Positions 17,328 through 26,540 of a DNA stretch of 64,000 bases are shown here, one piece after another. Position 1 is the stretch's first letter. Every line of letters starts with the position of its first letter. The position numbers were made by a program, and so were the translations under genes. The notes below the pieces were generated by a model. That model was not told the origin of the DNA and searched no databases. It saw only the letters and a list, made by a program, of their open reading frames with translations. The stretch comes from Rhodonellum sp041748555 (GTDB lineage: Bacteria > Bacteroidota > Bacteroidia > Cytophagales > Cyclobacteriaceae): NCBI GenBank assembly GCA_041748555.1, contig JBGTDA010000048.1, positions 1 through 64,000 of the forward strand, given 5' to 3'.

Positions 17328-18272
17328 TTGAGACAGTATCACATATATATTATTTATGGACTGATCATCCTGTTGTTTGGGATTGTTTTCTTTCAAAGAA
17401 GCAATTCAGAAGATCCGGATATAGCCTATGAAGAAATTCAATATAAACAAGGGAATGGAGAAGAGGTAACATTGTTGATTCCCGAGCCAAAGATCAGGAT
17501 TTTTGAGCTTCCTGTGGAAATCAATTTTGCACAGGAGCCTGTTCCTTTGGAGCAGGATGAGATAAAAGAACGATTTGAGAGAGAGATTTATGTCAATGCC
17601 TATTGGCAGTCAAACATGATTCTTTTGATGAAAAGAGCCAATAAATTTTTACCGGTAATAGATGAAATATTGAGGGAGAATGACATCCCAGAGGATTTTA
17701 AATATTTGGTCATGGCCGAATCAGGTCTTCTTAATGTTGTTTCCTCCGCAGGAGCCCGTGGATTTTGGCAGTTTATGCCTGCAACAGCCAAAGAATATCA
17801 GCTGGAAATAAGTGATGACGTGGATGAGCGGTACCATTTGGAGAAATCCACCTCAGCAGCAAGTAGGTATCTAAAAAAATCTTTTGCCCGATTTGGAAGC
17901 TGGACCTCTGTGGCGGCAAGTTACAATATGGGTATTTCGGGATACAACAGAAGTAGAAATGATCAAAAGTTGAATGATTATTATGATCTATTTCTTAATG
18001 AAGAAACCAGTCGATACATATTCAGGGTTCTTGCATTTAAGGAAATTTTTGAGAAGCCCCATCATTATGGATTTCATATCAATCAGAAGGATCTGTATCG
18101 GTTGCCTTTATATAGAACCTTAAAAGTAAATCAATCCATTCCCGATTTGGCCGATTGGGCGCTTAAGCATAAAAGCAATTACAAAGAGCTAAAAATAAAT
18201 AACCCCTGGCTTAGGTCTAAAAAATTGACAATAGTAAAGGGAAAGGAATATATAATCAAATTACCGGTTTGA
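17328..18272 (+). CDS. Membrane-anchored lytic transglycosylase (SLT/MltD-like)
   Basis: A peptidoglycan lytic transglycosylase of 314 residues. An N-terminal signal anchor (residues 4-22) is followed by a linker, then the SLT domain with catalytic Glu131 in MAESGLLNVVSSAGARGFWQFMP. Downstream AASYNMGISGYNRS is the usual substrate-cleft motif. The C-terminal part, LPLYRTLKVNQSIPDLADWA, resembles the linker before LysM repeats, but no clear LysM is retained. The start is TTG at 17328, 2 bp after the LOG stop; no ATG would keep the anchor. Confidence 0.9.
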   Translation: MRQYHIYIIYGLIILLFGIVFFQRSNSEDPDIAYEEIQYKQGNGEEVTLLIPEPKIRIFELPVEINFAQEPVPLEQDEIKERFEREIYVNAYWQSNMILLMKRANKFLPVIDEILRENDIPEDFKYLVMAESGLLNVVSSAGARGFWQFMPATAKEYQLEISDDVDERYHLEKSTSAASRYLKKSFARFGSWTSVAASYNMGISGYNRSRNDQKLNDYYDLFLNEETSRYIFRVLAFKEIFEKPHHYGFHINQKDLYRLPLYRTLKVNQSIPDLADWALKHKSNYKELKINNPWLRSKKLTIVKGKEYIIKLPV

Positions 18273-18366
18273 TCTTTAGGCGAGAAAAATTATCCCTGAA
18301 TCTATTTTTTTATTCTTAATTTACAGTGCTTATTTCTAAGACTTAAATCGGTTATATGATCAGGAT

Positions 18367-20106
18367 ATGAAAAAATTATTGTTTTGGTCGGCAGGTTTAA
18401 TCTTTGTCATATTTATTATTTACCGCGCAATTCCGTTTTTGGTCAATCTTTATCTGAATGACAATGCTGAAAGGATAGTCAGTAACATGATAACCCGAAC
18501 CAGCGGCTTTGCCGAGCATCAAGTGGAATTTGGCAATATTAAGCTTGATTACAATTACCAGGGTACTTTTTTGGAGATTGAGAATATTCAGATTACTCCT
18601 TTGGATTCCACTGATAAATTGAACCTCAGGATGGTCCTAACGGCTAGGAAGGCAAGTATTACAGGGTTTACTTGGGGGAGTTTCATATTCTACAATTCGA
18701 TTTCCATAGATTCGGCTATGCTGAGTGAGCTCAATATCACCAGCATTTCTCCTCCTTTGGATTCAATGAAAATCATGGATTCAGAATCTTCCAAGGTTAA
18801 AAACAGGGATTATGAATCCATCCGCATAAAGCATTTTGAACTGAACCGGCTGGCATTGGAAAACCGGGACAGCCACACTGACTCAGCCAGGCTTCATATA
18901 TTGGATTTAACTGTTCATGCCGAAAATTTCGAATTGACCAAAGAAGATATTCAATCTTCTGAAAGTTTGTTCGGTGTGGAAACCATCAAGGGCAGTATCG
19001 CTGAAGCCAGAATTCACTTTGATGATTACCGTCAATATGTTTCTGTCGAAAAGCTTTCTCTTGATACTGAAAACAAAAACATGGAAATTGAAAATTTTTC
19101 CCTGATTCACAAGCTGGATAGATACGCCTATACCGGGCTTTTTGATTCCCGGAAATCCTGGATCGAAATCCTGGACAGTAAATTGAAAGTCAATGGGATG
19201 AACTTCAATTCCTATTTCAGAGAAGGCCTGTTAGAAATAGATTCTTTAGTGGCGGATGGATTGAAACTGACTGTTTTTTTAGATAAGAGAAAGACCGAAG
19301 ATCTGACCAAAAGACCACCGATGATTCATGAAATGCTGAACAATTTAAACCAGGTGATCCATATTCAGAATGCTGTAGTTTCTAATGGCTATATCAAAAT
19401 TGAGGAGCGTCCTGACAATGGGTCTCCAAAATCAGGTTATGTTGATTTTTCTGATCTGGAAGCTCAAATAAGTAACATCTCCAATAATACTGAAAAATTG
19501 GGCGATAACAGCCATCTGAAAATGGATGCTAAGGCAAAATTAATGGGTAAAGGTGATGTGGATTTTCACCTGGATTATTCTCTGGCGAGTGGCGACGGGA
19601 GGTTCAACATTTCGGGTACTCTTGGCAAAATGGATATCCGTGCCGTAAATCCGATGGTTGAATCCGAAGCAAAGGTTAGTTTGAAGTCGGGTGTGATCAA
19701 CAGAATGGACATTAACATCACCGGGAACGACCATTATGGGAGTGGTGAGGTGATAGTCAGATATGACAATCTGGAGATAGAATTGCTTGATGATGAATTT
19801 AAGAAGGATCGAAACATTTTAAGAAAAATCGGCGGTTTTATTGCCAATAATTTTGTGATCAAATCCAATAATCCCACCAATGCAGGTGAGCTCAAGAAAG
19901 GCAATGTTTATTTTTTAAGGGAACCGCATAAACCCGTTTTTAACTATTGGTGGAAGTTGATCTTGAGCGGGCTGCAATCAACAATCACTGGTGAAAGCAT
20001 GGAGGAAATGAAAAACAAAGAGCTGCAAAAAGATCTGGTTTCAAAAAAAGATCTCCGAAAGGAAGAAAGGAGCAAAAAGCGCTTAGCACGAAACGCAAAC
20101 CAATAA
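18367..20106 (+). CDS. AsmA-like/DUF748-type envelope protein
   Basis: A 579-residue protein with one N-terminal transmembrane helix (residues 4-24) and a long, largely beta-strand periplasmic region built of alternating hydrophobic residues (for example VEFGNIKLDYNYQG, LKVNGMNFNSYF, MDAKAKLMGKGDVDFHLDYS). The basic C-terminus is LRKEERSKKRLARNANQ. This layout resembles AsmA-superfamily or DUF748 proteins, which are thought to bridge membranes for lipid traffic. I do not recognise a specific subfamily. Plus-strand uvrA follows. Confidence 0.65.
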   Translation: MKKLLFWSAGLIFVIFIIYRAIPFLVNLYLNDNAERIVSNMITRTSGFAEHQVEFGNIKLDYNYQGTFLEIENIQITPLDSTDKLNLRMVLTARKASITGFTWGSFIFYNSISIDSAMLSELNITSISPPLDSMKIMDSESSKVKNRDYESIRIKHFELNRLALENRDSHTDSARLHILDLTVHAENFELTKEDIQSSESLFGVETIKGSIAEARIHFDDYRQYVSVEKLSLDTENKNMEIENFSLIHKLDRYAYTGLFDSRKSWIEILDSKLKVNGMNFNSYFREGLLEIDSLVADGLKLTVFLDKRKTEDLTKRPPMIHEMLNNLNQVIHIQNAVVSNGYIKIEERPDNGSPKSGYVDFSDLEAQISNISNNTEKLGDNSHLKMDAKAKLMGKGDVDFHLDYSLASGDGRFNISGTLGKMDIRAVNPMVESEAKVSLKSGVINRMDINITGNDHYGSGEVIVRYDNLEIELLDDEFKKDRNILRKIGGFIANNFVIKSNNPTNAGELKKGNVYFLREPHKPVFNYWWKLILSGLQSTITGESMEEMKNKELQKDLVSKKDLRKEERSKKRLARNANQ

Positions 20107-20183
20107 TGGAAAAAATAAACCAACTCGGCTTCAACCCTGTCAACAGGGAATGTGTTCTACTCGGAATCCATATTAATAATCCC

Positions 20184-20191
20184 TAATTTTG
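20184..20191 (+). promoter_or_regulatory. Putative -7 element of uvrA
   Basis: TAATTTTG at 20184-20191 fits the Bacteroidota -7 consensus TAnnTTTG and ends 29 bp before the preferred uvrA ATG at 20221. I see no TTG at the expected -33 spacing, so support is partial. It does favour the downstream start, because the longer frame would begin upstream of the promoter. Confidence 0.45.
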
Positions 20192-20220
20192 CACTTTCGA
20201 AAATAAAGGTTTATCCCTCC

Positions 20221-23049
20221 ATGACAGAAAAGATAGCTGAGAAAGAAGAGTTGATTGAAATTTTTGGTGCCCGCGAACACAATCTCAAAAACATAGACGT
20301 CAATATTCCCAGAAATAAATTAGTTGTTGTTACAGGGTTAAGTGGCAGCGGAAAAAGCTCTTTGGCTTTTGATACGATATACGCAGAAGGTCAGCGGCGG
20401 TATATGGAAAGCTTCTCTGCTTATGCCCGTAGTTTTTTGGGCGGAATGGAGCGACCTGATGTCGACAAGATCAATGGTCTTTCTCCCGTCATCTCAATTG
20501 AGCAAAAAACCACTTCCAAAAATCCCAGATCGACTGTAGGAACTGTTACAGAAATTTATGATTTCATGCGCTTGCTGTATGCCAGGGCAGGTGAAGCATA
20601 TTCATATCTTTCAGGATTGAAAATGATCCGACAGACAGAAGATCAGATTGTCGAACAGCTTTTCGAAAATTTTGGTGGAAAAAAGCTTAATATCCTATCT
20701 CCGGTTGTGAAAGGAAGAAAAGGGCATTATCGGGAGCTTTTTGAGCAGATCCGGAAAATGGGATTCACAAAGGTGAGAGTCGATGGGGTTGTGATGGATA
20801 TTGAACCCAAAATGCAGGTTGATCGGTACAAAATCCACGATATAGAAATTATAGTGGATCGAATAGTAGCCGATGAGCAAGACAGATTCAGAATCAGTCA
20901 ATCACTAAAAACTGCATTGCAGCACGGGAAAGGCATCATCATGTTGAGAGACGAGGAGGGTAACATCCATCATTTTTCAAAATACCTCATGGATCCTACA
21001 ACAGGACTTTCCTATGACGAACCAGCTCCAAACAGTTTTTCATTTAACAGCCCATATGGAGCCTGCCAAACCTGTAATGGTCTTGGAGTCATTGAGGAAA
21101 TCACCAGGGAAAACATAATTCCTGATACGAAGCTGAGTATCTCCCGCGGTGGAATAGCTCCTTTGGGAGAATTCAGGGATATCTGGATTTTCAAAAAAAT
21201 TGATGCTATTCTCAAACATTACAAACACAGCATTTCCACATCTATAGAAAAGCTGCCTGAAGAAGTAATACAGATATTGCTTTACGGAGACAAAATCGAA
21301 GTGGCCGTAGAATCGATAAAATATCCCGGCACCCAATGGAATACCACATTCGAAGGAATCATGAATTTTCTTCAAAAGTATCAGGAAGGAAGTTCAGATA
21401 AAATCCAGCAGTGGATCAGTGAATTCACCAATATTACCACCTGCCCGGATTGTCAGGGATACAGGTTGAAGCAAGAGTCACTTCATATTAAAATTGCTGA
21501 AAAACATATCGGGGAACTGTCCATGATGGACATCACCACCTTGGGAGAGTGGTTTACAAATATCGAAAGCAGGATGAGTGAAAGACAACTTCTGATAGGT
21601 AAGGAAGTCCTGAAGGAGATAAGGAAGCGCATCGGGTTTTTATTGGATATAGGATTGGATTACCTTTCGCTGAACAGGCCACTCAGAACTTTGAGTGGAG
21701 GAGAAGCACAAAGAATTCGATTGGCAACCCAGATCGGTACTCAGTTGGTGGGCGTGTTGTATATCCTGGATGAACCCAGTATCGGCCTTCATCAAAGGGA
21801 TAACGTAAAACTGATCAAAGCTTTACAAGACCTGAGAGATTTGGGCAATTCGGTGATTGTTGTGGAGCACGACAAGGACATGATGTTGGAAGCGGATTAT
21901 GTTATTGATATAGGGCCGGGAGCCGGCAGACATGGAGGCCATATTGTTGCAGCTGGAAGTCCGACAGAATTTTTAGCCCAGAAGAGTGTTACCGCCAGAT
22001 ACCTTACAGGTGAAATCAGCATAGAAGTGCCCAAAAAAAGGAGAAAAGGTAGTGGAAATTTTCTAACATTGACCGGGGCCAGCGGGAATAATCTGAAGAA
22101 TACGAGTATTAAACTTCCTTTGGGTACCATGATCTGTGTCACAGGAGTTTCGGGAAGCGGGAAAAGTTCATTGATACATGATACCCTATATCCTTTGCTC
22201 AATCAATATTTTTACAAATCCAAAAAAGAGCCTTTGCCTTACGAGAAATTTGATGGTATCAAACATCTTGACAAAGTGATCGAAGTTGATCAGTCTCCCA
22301 TCGGAAGAACGCCTAGGTCAAATCCTGCCACTTATACAGGCGTATTTTCAGATATTAGGACTTTATTTACAGAACTGCCGGAATCAAAGATCAGGGGCTA
22401 TAAACCCGGTAGATTCAGCTTCAATGTTAAAGGAGGAAGGTGTGAAGATTGCGAAGGTGCGGGAATGAAGCTGATTGAGATGGACTTTCTTCCGGATGTC
22501 CACGTACTCTGTGAGACGTGTAAAGGCAAGAGATATAACAGGGAGACTCTGGAAGTGAGATTTAAGGGAAAATCTATTTCCGATGTATTGGACATGACTG
22601 TGGAACAAGCTGTGGATTATTTTGAAAATCAGCCTAAAATTCTTAGAAAGATAAATACTTTGAATGAGGTAGGACTCGGATATATTACATTGGGACAACA
22701 TGCCACTACACTTTCGGGCGGAGAAGCCCAAAGGGTGAAACTCGCTACGGAACTGTCCAAAAAAGATACCGGCAAAACATTCTACATTCTGGATGAACCC
22801 ACTACCGGGCTGCATTTTCAGGATATTGAACATCTTTTGAGAGTTTTGGATAAGCTGGTGGACAAAGGGAATACAGTCCTGATCATCGAACACAACATGG
22901 ATGTAATCAAAGTGGCGGATTATATCATTGATCTTGGTCCTGAAGGTGGAGAAAAAGGCGGCCTGATCGTAGTGGAAGGCAGTCCCGAAAAAGTGGCCAG
23001 ACATCCAACCAGCTACACCGCAAAGTTTTTGAAACCAGAATTAGGCTAG
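20221..23049 (+). CDS. uvrA: Excinuclease ABC subunit A
   Basis: UvrA is the damage-sensing ATPase of nucleotide excision repair. Two ABC cassettes are visible, with Walker A motifs GLSGSGKSS (residues 39-47) and GVSGSGKSS, and two signatures, LSGGEAQRIRLA and LSGGEAQRVKLA. Zinc-finger cysteine pairs occur as CQTC...CPDC in the first half and CEDC...CETC in the second. The C-terminus GSPEKVARHPTSYTAKFLK is typical. ATG at 20221 (MTEKIAEKEE) gives the standard 942 residues; the open frame continues to 20152 but that extension has no family similarity. Confidence 0.98.
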   Translation: MTEKIAEKEELIEIFGAREHNLKNIDVNIPRNKLVVVTGLSGSGKSSLAFDTIYAEGQRRYMESFSAYARSFLGGMERPDVDKINGLSPVISIEQKTTSKNPRSTVGTVTEIYDFMRLLYARAGEAYSYLSGLKMIRQTEDQIVEQLFENFGGKKLNILSPVVKGRKGHYRELFEQIRKMGFTKVRVDGVVMDIEPKMQVDRYKIHDIEIIVDRIVADEQDRFRISQSLKTALQHGKGIIMLRDEEGNIHHFSKYLMDPTTGLSYDEPAPNSFSFNSPYGACQTCNGLGVIEEITRENIIPDTKLSISRGGIAPLGEFRDIWIFKKIDAILKHYKHSISTSIEKLPEEVIQILLYGDKIEVAVESIKYPGTQWNTTFEGIMNFLQKYQEGSSDKIQQWISEFTNITTCPDCQGYRLKQESLHIKIAEKHIGELSMMDITTLGEWFTNIESRMSERQLLIGKEVLKEIRKRIGFLLDIGLDYLSLNRPLRTLSGGEAQRIRLATQIGTQLVGVLYILDEPSIGLHQRDNVKLIKALQDLRDLGNSVIVVEHDKDMMLEADYVIDIGPGAGRHGGHIVAAGSPTEFLAQKSVTARYLTGEISIEVPKKRRKGSGNFLTLTGASGNNLKNTSIKLPLGTMICVTGVSGSGKSSLIHDTLYPLLNQYFYKSKKEPLPYEKFDGIKHLDKVIEVDQSPIGRTPRSNPATYTGVFSDIRTLFTELPESKIRGYKPGRFSFNVKGGRCEDCEGAGMKLIEMDFLPDVHVLCETCKGKRYNRETLEVRFKGKSISDVLDMTVEQAVDYFENQPKILRKINTLNEVGLGYITLGQHATTLSGGEAQRVKLATELSKKDTGKTFYILDEPTTGLHFQDIEHLLRVLDKLVDKGNTVLIIEHNMDVIKVADYIIDLGPEGGEKGGLIVVEGSPEKVARHPTSYTAKFLKPELG

Positions 23050-23141
23050 TTCCCGAGTTTTGCGGATTATTTTCATTATAGTACCCCTTATATAAATTCT
23101 GATTTTCCAACCCCGGCCTTGACTATCTTTACATTGGTAGT

Positions 23142-24194
23142 ATGAACAGGATAAGATTATATTGGATACTTCAGATATTGGGATGGTCAAGCTTTGGGTT
23201 GATCAACCTTTTTTTTGTATCCATAGAAAGGGGCATTACCGCGGTGCAGATCGGAGCATTTATGTCTTTGGCTTGTTTTTATTTGCTCTCCACTCATGCA
23301 TTCAGATATGTAATCAAAAGATACGGATGGTTTAACCGCAATTTTGCTCAGTTGGTCGCCAACACTTTGATTTCTTTGGCTATACTGAGTGTTTTGAATC
23401 CCATTGTTCAAATACTCATCAACCTTATTTTTAATACACTCGATCCTGAAGTTGATTTCAGGCCCATTGTTTTTCTGGTGAGTATATTTGTCAGTTTTCT
23501 CTTTTATGCCCTTTGGTCAATGCTTTACTTTTTGTTTCACTTTTTGGACAATTACAACCAATCTCTGAAATATCAAGCCAAAATAAACGAGATCCAGTTA
23601 AATCACCTGAAGAGTCAGCTGAATCCTCACTTTATTTTCAATGCCCTAAACAGTGTCAGGGCTCTTGTAGATGAGGATCCCGGCAAGGCAAAAGTTGCAA
23701 TCACGCAGCTTTCAAACATACTGAGGTTTTCGCTGATGATGGACAAAAAGCGAACTATTGACTTTGAATATGAATTCAACACAGTGAAAGATTACCTGAA
23801 CCTGGAATCAATCCGTTTTGAAGAAAGGCTTCAGGTGCTATACGAAATCGAGCCGGCCGCCTATGATTATAAAATTCCACCCATGATGCTTCAGACGATT
23901 GTGGAAAATGCCGTCAAGCATGGAATATCCAACAGAGTCAAAGGCGGAAAGATTATCATCAAATGTGGAGAAGGAATTACTGATGATCTGTACATTCAGG
24001 TGAAAAACAGCGGCCAGTTAAAAGCCAGTTCTTTGATCAAAAGAAATGTAGGGGAAGGTCATGGAATTACAAACACGATTCAGCGGTTAAAACTGATTTA
24101 TGGCAACCGGGCTTCTTTCAAAATATTTAATTCCGGAAACGAATTTGTTATTACAGAAATAAAAATTCCAAAACAAAACCTTACATTAGGTTAA
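23142..24194 (+). CDS. LytS/YehU-family sensor histidine kinase
   Basis: A 350-residue sensor kinase. Four hydrophobic segments span residues 7-130. The His_kinase domain follows, with phospho-acceptor H163 in LKSQLNPHFIFNALNS. The C-terminal ATPase region has the N-box VENAVKHGI and the G-box GEGHGITNTIQRL. No extracytoplasmic sensor domain is large enough to name a ligand. It is followed 13 bp later by a LytTR response regulator, its obvious partner. Confidence 0.94.
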   Translation: MNRIRLYWILQILGWSSFGLINLFFVSIERGITAVQIGAFMSLACFYLLSTHAFRYVIKRYGWFNRNFAQLVANTLISLAILSVLNPIVQILINLIFNTLDPEVDFRPIVFLVSIFVSFLFYALWSMLYFLFHFLDNYNQSLKYQAKINEIQLNHLKSQLNPHFIFNALNSVRALVDEDPGKAKVAITQLSNILRFSLMMDKKRTIDFEYEFNTVKDYLNLESIRFEERLQVLYEIEPAAYDYKIPPMMLQTIVENAVKHGISNRVKGGKIIIKCGEGITDDLYIQVKNSGQLKASSLIKRNVGEGHGITNTIQRLKLIYGNRASFKIFNSGNEFVITEIKIPKQNLTLG

Positions 24195-24207
24195 AAATTA
24201 CGATAAA

Positions 24208-24945
24208 ATGCGTGCACTAGTAATCGATGACGAAAGATTGGCCAGAAAAGAGCTGATCACCTTATTATCTCAATTTGATCATGTAGAAGTAATCGGGGAA
24301 GCCAATAATGTAGATGATGCCAAAGAAAAAATCGATACATTACTGCCCGATGTTGTTTTTTTGGACATTCAGATGCCTGAAAAAACCGGGTTTGATCTTC
24401 TTGAAGAGCTGGACAACGTTCCGCATGTTATTTTTACAACTGCTTATGACGAATATGCTCTCAAAGCCTTTCAGGTAAATGCTTTGGATTATTTGTTGAA
24501 GCCTATCGAACCAAAGAGATTGGGTGAAGCGATAGAAAGGCTGCAAAAGAAATTAAATGATTCAGGCAACCAATCTGAAGAGGGTGATTTTCCTTCCAAC
24601 TCCAAAAAACTTACACTTGATGATCAGGTTTTTGTTAAAGACGGAGACCGTTGTTGGTTTGTGAAACTCATAAATGTCAGGTTGTTTGAATCTGACGGGA
24701 ATTATATAAAAGTATATTTTGAAAATTTCAAACCGATGATTCACAAGTCTTTGAATGCTTTGGATGAACGGTTGGATGAAAAATCTTTTTTTAGGGCTAG
24801 CAGGAAGCATATCATAAATCTGAGCTGGGTTGAAGGGATCGAACCTTGGTTTAATGGAGGATTAGTGGTAACGCTCAAAGGGGGTGACCGGATTGAAGTT
24901 AGCAGAAGGCAGGCTGCCAGATTCAAAGATATGATGAGTCTTTGA
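24208..24945 (+). CDS. LytTR-family response regulator
   Basis: The 245-residue protein has an N-terminal receiver domain (IDDERLARKEL, phospho-acceptor D53 in VVFLDIQMPEKTG, switch Thr in VIFTTAYDEYALKAF, Lys in YLLKPI). A C-terminal LytTR DNA-binding domain follows (about residues 140-243), with FFRASRKHIINLSWV and DRIEVSRRQAARFK. It is paired with the kinase just upstream. Targets cannot be inferred. Confidence 0.95.
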   Translation: MRALVIDDERLARKELITLLSQFDHVEVIGEANNVDDAKEKIDTLLPDVVFLDIQMPEKTGFDLLEELDNVPHVIFTTAYDEYALKAFQVNALDYLLKPIEPKRLGEAIERLQKKLNDSGNQSEEGDFPSNSKKLTLDDQVFVKDGDRCWFVKLINVRLFESDGNYIKVYFENFKPMIHKSLNALDERLDEKSFFRASRKHIINLSWVEGIEPWFNGGLVVTLKGGDRIEVSRRQAARFKDMMSL

Positions 24946-25090
24946 GTTGACATTTCAGATAAAATCTAAGAAAAATCATAATTTTATTGATTCTACAACA
25001 AAAAATATGTAAATAGAGTCTGAGATTGTTTTACACCCACTATTATCTATTTGTTCAACGCATTAACTCAGTATTTCCCAAATATAACTT

Positions 25091-25846
25091 ATGAAAGAAG
25101 AAAGAATACTTATTGTTGAGGATGATATCAACATTGCAGAAAACATTGAAGAAATATTAGAACTTTTAGGCTACGTCAATATTGATATAGCGAATTCAGC
25201 CAACCAAGCTATTAAAATTGTTAAGAAGTACCGTCCGGATCTTGTGTTTATGGATATTAAACTAAAAGGCGACAAAGATGGTATTGAACTGGGAGAGATC
25301 ATCAAACAAATGGTTGATGCTCCTTTGGTTTATGTAACCTCTTATAGTGATCCGACTATCATTGAACGAGCAAAACGGATCAATCCGGCAGGTTTTATTG
25401 TAAAACCTTTCAACACCAATGATATTCATGCAATTGTTGAAATTGTTCTTTATAATAAAAGAACCAAACCGACTTCAGAATCTGCAACTTCGAAGAGTAA
25501 AGATGAAAGTCCCTATCTTGTAGTAGATGCAGTTTATATCAAAGCTGATAATTCTTTTGAAAGGGTTCCTTATGAACACATATATTATGTGGAGGCCAAT
25601 GGCAATATGGTGACCATCTATACCAAAAACAGAAACTTCACGATCAGGAAATCGATGAAGGATATGGAAGAAAAGCTTCCGGCCAATCTTTTCCTTAGGG
25701 TCCAAAAGTCATTCATTGTTCAGCTTGCCCAAATAGATAACTTCAATACAAAAGAAATCAATCTTCAAATGGGTGCAGTTGTGCAGGTAGGAAGGCAATA
25801 TTATAATAGTTTCTTAGCTAAACTGAACACCATTACAGAAAGTTAA
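25091..25846 (+). CDS. Response regulator with LytTR DNA-binding domain (orphan)
   Basis: A 251-residue regulator with a receiver domain (VEDDINIAENIEEIL, phospho-acceptor D55 in LVFMDIKLKGDKDG, VYVTSYSDP, GFIVKPF) and a C-terminal LytTR domain (about residues 150-250; YVEANGNMVTIYTK, FLRVQKSFIVQLAQID, VGRQYYNSFLAKL). No kinase gene adjoins it apart from the LytS pair 145 bp upstream. The receiver more closely resembles PAS-kinase-associated regulators than the neighbouring LytTR protein, so recent duplication looks unlikely. It ends in a strong terminator. Confidence 0.92.
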   Translation: MKEERILIVEDDINIAENIEEILELLGYVNIDIANSANQAIKIVKKYRPDLVFMDIKLKGDKDGIELGEIIKQMVDAPLVYVTSYSDPTIIERAKRINPAGFIVKPFNTNDIHAIVEIVLYNKRTKPTSESATSKSKDESPYLVVDAVYIKADNSFERVPYEHIYYVEANGNMVTIYTKNRNFTIRKSMKDMEEKLPANLFLRVQKSFIVQLAQIDNFNTKEINLQMGAVVQVGRQYYNSFLAKLNTITES

Positions 25847-25877
25847 AAAAAAGGGTGAGCACCGCTCACCCTTTTTT
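25847..25877. terminator. Bidirectional rho-independent terminator
   Basis: A GGGTGAGC/GCTCACCC stem with an ACC loop, flanked by six A on the left and six T on the right, begins right after the orphan regulator stop codon. It can also terminate the convergent small exported protein gene. Confidence 0.92.
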
Positions 25878-25906
25878 ATTGCTAAAGAACCAAACAATCA
25901 ACTGAA

Positions 25907-26260
25907 CTATCTTGTAAGGTAGAACTCCTGATTCCCTGAAGCGGTGATGAATTCACCTTTCTTCATCAGGTCCTCGAATTTTTTTGAGATTTCGGATTTG
26001 TCGCCATAAAATTCTGCGACCACCTCTGCATATTTGTTGATGAAAGTAATTGAAGGAACTGCCATGATTTTTGAAAGGTCAATCTCCATCGGTAATATTA
26101 TCTCATCTTTTACTGCATCCGTTCCTTCCTTCAATTCCATTGCTGATGCATTGTAGAAATATGGAGCAGCATTAGAACTTGCACTGAATACGATTGTAAG
26201 GGCCATAATTAATCCTAAAAAGGCACATACATTTTTTTGGGTTAAAACCAGCGTTTTCAT
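25907..26260 (-). CDS. Small exported hypothetical protein
   Basis: A 117-residue protein with a signal peptide (residues 1-32; hydrophobic core FLGLIMALTIVFSA, likely cleavage after SSNAA). The mature part of about 85 residues is mixed acidic/hydrophobic, with an EIDLSKIMAVPSITFINKYAEVV segment. I do not recognise a family. It stands alone between a terminator and the phoH-like gene, with codon use like its neighbours. Confidence 0.65.
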   Translation of the reverse strand: MKTLVLTQKNVCAFLGLIMALTIVFSASSNAAPYFYNASAMELKEGTDAVKDEIILPMEIDLSKIMAVPSITFINKYAEVVAEFYGDKSEISKKFEDLMKKGEFITASGNQEFYLTR

Positions 26261-26540
26261 ATCTATATATTTTTAAATTGTTTTTCCTTCGGGCATTTGT
26301 TGTTCTCCGGAGACATTAGGCATATGCCAAAATCCAGACCTTATTTTTAAAGTGCTGAATATCAATATATTAAATAAAATATATGGATTGATTGTGTTCA
26401 AATTTGAACAGCATTGTTTTCAATTTGATACAAGAGGAAATAGGCTGTACAGTTCAACCATGGTTGTATCCCCCACCCTAAAAAGTAATAATAATAAAGC
26501 AGAAGTTGAAATTGTCTACGAAACAGTCAATTCTAAGGAT

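Noticed and set aside
22384..23004. Open frame of about 206 codons antisense to uvrA
   Set aside because: Entirely within uvrA, with no family resemblance or regulatory sequence.
26319..26328. 10-bp palindrome GGCATATGCC
   Set aside because: Too short and isolated to support an operator, with no second copy seen near a promoter.
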